The position numbers and the translations under genes were made by a program. This document shows, in pieces, positions 61,071 to 64,000 of a DNA stretch of 64,000 nt. Within the stretch, counting starts at the first letter, position 1. Every line of letters starts with the position of its first letter. The DNA is from Litchfieldia sinesaloumensis (GTDB taxonomy: Bacteria > Bacillota > Bacilli > Bacillales > Bacillaceae_L). The notes beneath the pieces are model-generated. The model had not been told where the DNA came from. It did no database searches and saw nothing but the letters and a program-made list of their open reading frames with translations. The stretch spans positions 2,916,460 to 2,980,459 of the forward strand of contig NZ_LT732529.1 in NCBI RefSeq assembly GCF_900156865.1, written 5' to 3'.

Positions 61071-62065
61071 GTTAGTTTAACGAAATCGTTCTTCTTCGGA
61101 AACGTTAATGTAAAAGTCGACCCTTCTCCGTATATAGAATGGACATCTATCGTTATTTTCAACGTTCTCGCAGCCTGTCTTGTTAAATACAAACCCATAC
61201 CTGTTGCAGCATGACCATGATGGTCTGTTGTAGATGTAAAGCCCTTTTCAAAAATCCGAGGGAGATCTTTTGGCTTTATCCCACGACCGAAGTCCTGAAT
61301 TTCCATCATAATCTGCTCGTCTTTTTGATAACTTCGGATTACAATCTCACTATTCTCACTGTATTTTACAGCATTAGTTATGATTTGCCTCAGGATAAAC
61401 TGAAGCCATTTCCCATCAGAGACTACTTCTTGAGCATCTAGCGACATATCAAAGCCGATTCCTTTTTGGAAACACCATGATTTTAACGACTGGATTTCCT
61501 GAACAAGAATGGCTTTTAAATCAACCTTTTCAATATACAGGTCATTTTCCATAAATGGAATTCGACGCTGATGCAACTGCTGATCAAGAAGGAGATGAAC
61601 GCGTAGCCACTCAGACATTATTTTTTCTTTTAAAGAGTGGTCCTCAACCTTTTCAATCATTAATTGCATCGTAGTGAGCGGAGTTTTAACCTCATGTATC
61701 CAAGACAGCAATTCATCCTTTTCTTGCTCGACACTTGTCGCATAATGATTAAGCTCGTTTTTATATAAATCATGTTGGTTAGTAATCACTGTTTCGACTA
61801 CCTTTTCAAACGGAGTAGCACTTTCTTGTAATTGTTCCACACCGACTGTCGGATCCCAGTCCTCGATACTTTTATAAAAGGATACCTCACGAGTATAACG
61901 AATCAGTAGAAATAAGCTAAACACAACGAAAAAAACGGCAACAATATAGAGGACAGAGCGAAATGAAAGAGACGGATCGAGATATCCGATCAAAAGAATT
62001 AATGTCTGAAAGAAGAGAAAAAGAAAAAGCCAACTCCGCCTTTCAATGAGAAACCTCTTCATCAT
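61061..62065 (-). CDS. BceS-type intramembrane-sensing histidine kinase
   Basis: 334 residues. Two membrane helices with a very short loop (12-58), as in BceS-like kinases that depend on the transporter for sensing. H-box [13 protein letters not shown] (His near 125), N-box ITNAVKYS and G-boxes DFGRGI / GMGLYL. Its ATG overlaps the response regulator stop (ATGA). It phosphorylates the response regulator gene product. Confidence 0.9.
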   Translation of the reverse strand: MMKRFLIERRSWLFLFLFFQTLILLIGYLDPSLSFRSVLYIVAVFFVVFSLFLLIRYTREVSFYKSIEDWDPTVGVEQLQESATPFEKVVETVITNQHDLYKNELNHYATSVEQEKDELLSWIHEVKTPLTTMQLMIEKVEDHSLKEKIMSEWLRVHLLLDQQLHQRRIPFMENDLYIEKVDLKAILVQEIQSLKSWCFQKGIGFDMSLDAQEVVSDGKWLQFILRQIITNAVKYSENSEIVIRSYQKDEQIMMEIQDFGRGIKPKDLPRIFEKGFTSTTDHHGHAATGMGLYLTRQAARTLKITIDVHSIYGEGSTFTLTFPKKNDFVKLTSM

Positions 62066-62757
62066 AGAGTGACAGCCTCTTCTCTCGCCATATATCCTTG
62101 TCCAACTTTTGTTTCGATATAGTGACCTAACCCGATTTCTTCAAGACGCTTTCGTAGGCGATTCACGTTTACCGTTAGGGTATTGTCACTTACAAATCGT
62201 TCATCGTCCCAAAGACTTTTAATAAGTTCTTCACGGCTCACAATTTGATTCACATGCTCAACTAGCATTTTTAAAATAAACATTTCATTCTTTGTGACTT
62301 CAATCGTTCCACTGTTCGTTTGCACGGTGTTTTTTACGAAATCAATGGTTGCCCCATTCCATACCTTTACATGAATCTGTTGTTCAAGGCTATAATTATA
62401 AACCCTGCGTAGCACAGCCTGAATTTTTGCAATCAGGACATCAAAATGAAACGGTTTTTGAACAAAATCATCTGCACCTAGCTGCATTGACATTACCATA
62501 TCTGTCGGATGGTCACGCGATGATAGAAAAATGATCGGAACCTTCGAGTGAGTACGTATCGAGCGACACCAATGAAATCCATCAAACTTTGGCAACTGTA
62601 TATCAATAATCACGAGATCAGGTTGAACCTTCGTAAACTCCTTCATCACATTGCTAAAATCCTCGATTCCATACACCTCATACGACCACTGCATCAACCG
62701 CTCCCGAATCTCTCCAAATAACGTCACATCATCCTCAATCAACAAAATCTTAAACAC
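62062..62757 (-). CDS. BceR-type OmpR-family response regulator
   Basis: 231 residues, GTG start after CGAGGTGG. Receiver domain with DD at 9-10 and phosphoacceptor Asp52 in LVIIDIQLP, switch Lys in VQKPFHF; a winged-helix DNA-binding domain from ~130 with TLTVNVNRLRKRLEEIG. Predicted to bind the dyad upstream of the ATPase gene. Confidence 0.9.
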   Translation of the reverse strand: MFKILLIEDDVTLFGEIRERLMQWSYEVYGIEDFSNVMKEFTKVQPDLVIIDIQLPKFDGFHWCRSIRTHSKVPIIFLSSRDHPTDMVMSMQLGADDFVQKPFHFDVLIAKIQAVLRRVYNYSLEQQIHVKVWNGATIDFVKNTVQTNSGTIEVTKNEMFILKMLVEHVNQIVSREELIKSLWDDERFVSDNTLTVNVNRLRKRLEEIGLGHYIETKVGQGYMAREEAVTL

Positions 62758-62770
62758 ACAACCACCTCGA

Positions 62771-62793
62771 TAGGGACTGTCCCCCTTGTCCCA
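62771..62793. repeat. REP-like palindrome, partial
   Basis: TAGGGACTGTCCCCCTTGTCCCA; GGGAC pairs with GTCCC. Upstream of the response regulator gene. Confidence 0.6.
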
Positions 62794-62853
62794 CTATTTT
62801 AACGATATCCCCGGGTGCTCCCGTAACAACTTGTACCCTCATTTTATACCATA

Positions 62854-63530
62854 ATGCCAAAATATGCCTACCAAAAAGGGAAGGGGTCTAGAGATATAAG
62901 GAATTGGATGCGAAATCCCGACTTAGTTTGTCGCATTCACTTCGGCCGGTGCGACTTATGGGACACAGATTTCAGATTATGGGACACTGCGTTTGATTTA
63001 TGGGACACTGGGTTCATTTTATGGGACACAAATCAAATTATATGGGACATTAACGTAAAGATATGGGACAAACCCGCAAATGCCAAAATATACTTACCAA
63101 AAAGGGTAAGGGTCTAGAGATATAAGGAATTGGCTGCGAAATCTCGACTTAGTTTGTCGCATTCACTTCGTCCGGTGCGACTTATGGGACACAGATTTCA
63201 GTTTATGGGACACTGCGTTTGATTTATGGGACACTGGGTTCATTTTATGGGACACAAATCAGATTATATGGGACATTAACGTAAATATATGGGACAAACT
63301 CGCAAATGCCAAAATATACTTACCAAAAAGGGTAAGGGTCTAGAGATATGAGGCATCGGATGCGAAATTCCGACTTAGTTTGTCGCATTCACTTCGGCCG
63401 GTGCGACTTATGGGACACAGATTTCAGTTTATGGGACACTGAGTTTGATTTATGGGACACTGGGTTCAGTTTATGGGACACAAATCAAATTATATGGGAC
63501 ATTAACGTAAAGATTTGGGACAAACCCACA
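62854..63530. repeat. 226-bp direct repeat x3 with nested 21-bp units
   Basis: ATGCCAAAATAT starts at 62854, 63080 and 63306, a 226-bp period. Within each copy TGGGACA occurs six times at a 21-bp spacing (in copy 1 at 62959, 62980, 63001, 63022, 63043 and 63064). The third copy ends soon after its last unit. The copies differ by a few substitutions. Short open frames with repeated WDT arise from the 21-bp units, but 226 is not a multiple of three. Lies between the divergent response regulator and SLAP genes. Confidence 0.9.
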
Positions 63531-63580
63531 TTTCCTCCCGTTCCACCAAACTGATATACTTGTAGATAAGAGGTGAGGTT

Positions 63581-63967
63581 ATGCAAAAACTACAATTCGA
63601 AGCAGCATGGGACCGGACCATTTCAGAGAAGGACCGCCGAGAGATCCAGAGCACTTTTCAAGAGGTAGCCCCGAGTTTAGAGCCTGGAATTCATTTTACA
63701 ACGTTCCGGATTGCTGTAAACCACAAAAACGAACAGTTAGTAACGTCTATCATCCATAATTGTACGGAAGAAAGTTTCCTTTTTAAAAATACACCACTAC
63801 AGATTTGGAACGGAGACACCTTGTTAGCCGAACAAGCCTTTACGATTTCATCACTTCAAGTAGGCCCTGAAACTAGCATGCCTTGGACCTTTATTTTTCC
63901 GGCTGATGGTTTTGAGATTTCGGAGTCTACTAAAGATGCCAAACTTAAGCTAAAGAAAGAGAAGTAG
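63581..63967 (+). CDS. SLAP-domain protein
   Basis: 128 residues. MQKLQFEAAWDRTISEKDRREIQSTFQEV opens the SLAP domain of Bacillus accessory Sec/S-layer assembly proteins, and the second half is beta-rich (LQIWNGDTLLAEQAFTISSLQVGPETSMPWTFIF). No signal peptide. Linked in other bacilli to SecA2-dependent surface protein export; here no sec gene is near. RBS GAGGTGAGG. Confidence 0.84.
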   Translation: MQKLQFEAAWDRTISEKDRREIQSTFQEVAPSLEPGIHFTTFRIAVNHKNEQLVTSIIHNCTEESFLFKNTPLQIWNGDTLLAEQAFTISSLQVGPETSMPWTFIFPADGFEISESTKDAKLKLKKEK

Positions 63968-63989
63968 ATTCCAATCTAGAATCCACTTC
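63961..63989 (+). terminator. terminator of the SLAP gene
   Basis: GAAGTAGATTC pairs with GAATCCACTTC (one G-T); six T follow shortly after. Confidence 0.75.
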
Positions 63990-64000
63990 TCCATTTTTTA

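Noticed and set aside
62854-63554. ORFs with LWDT repeats
   Set aside because: The 21-bp unit gives a seven-residue repeat, but the second copy lacks an equivalent long frame and no ribosome site precedes the first.

Overview
The window is chromosomal DNA of a low-GC, endospore-forming Firmicute, most likely a member of the Bacillaceae. This rests on strong AAGGAGG-type ribosome binding sites, frequent TTG and GTG starts, a ribonuclease J gene, TreP/TreR, a Bce-type antibiotic-resistance module, an accessory-Sec SLAP-domain protein, an Ena-like (endospore appendage) subunit with its cysteine pattern, and REP-like GGGACA palindromes. No rRNA, tRNA, CRISPR array, phage module or insertion sequence was found. 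It looks like an ordinary, mosaic, low-synteny part of a Bacillus-type chromosome.

Layout. 0-7 kb: a 20-bp tandem array, a NERD/zinc-ribbon protein, an operon of two membrane proteins and a hypothetical protein, ribonuclease J, then small stress or housekeeping genes (TPR, isochorismatase-like, VOC, AHSA1, lipoprotein). 7-14 kb: single genes (ASCH, P-loop kinases, PlsC-like acyltransferase, MFS, glutathione peroxidase, DNA glycosylase, metallo-hydrolase). 14-16.5 kb: small membrane proteins and a divergent pair of appendage-like genes. 16.5-23 kb: histidine phosphatases, GNAT and NUDIX enzymes, a hendecad coiled-coil protein, a LysE-type exporter. 23-30.5 kb: transporters, a Bmr-like efflux pump with a divergent MerR-type activator, VOC proteins, a LysM protein. 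30.7-36.8 kb: AMP-ligase/SDR pair, a 52-bp repeat array, MOSC, DJ-1 and M20 peptidase genes. 37-39.3 kb: treP and treR without treA. 39.3-40.4 kb: a 53-bp tandem array. 40.5-48.8 kb: FMN reductase, XRE or PadR regulators each paired with a membrane protein, an orphan UppS, YczE and EamA. 48.9-58 kb: MHYT-PAS-GGDEF cyclase, second EamA, second 52-bp array, YibE/F pair, a DtxR-like regulator, a 47-residue ORF and a manganese/zinc ABC operon. 58-62.8 kb: a complete BceRS-BceAB module. 62.8-64 kb: a 226-bp/21-bp hierarchical array and a SLAP-domain gene.

Regulation that can be read directly includes: two TreR operators plus a cre-like site at treP; a MerR-type promoter with a 19-bp spacer in front of the efflux pump; a 30-bp dyad at the PadR gene; a dyad at an XRE gene; two MntR-like boxes in front of the metal ABC operon; and a BceR-like operator overlapping the end of the kinase gene.

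The most unusual content is intergenic. Five phase-constant tandem arrays (periods 20, 52, 52, 53 and 21/226 bp) fall in four sequence families, and several have one hairpin per unit. Dispersed GGGACA/TGTCCC palindromes also occur, one of which has become the C-terminus of a permease. These repeats are the best candidates for something undescribed. Function is not known from the sequence alone.
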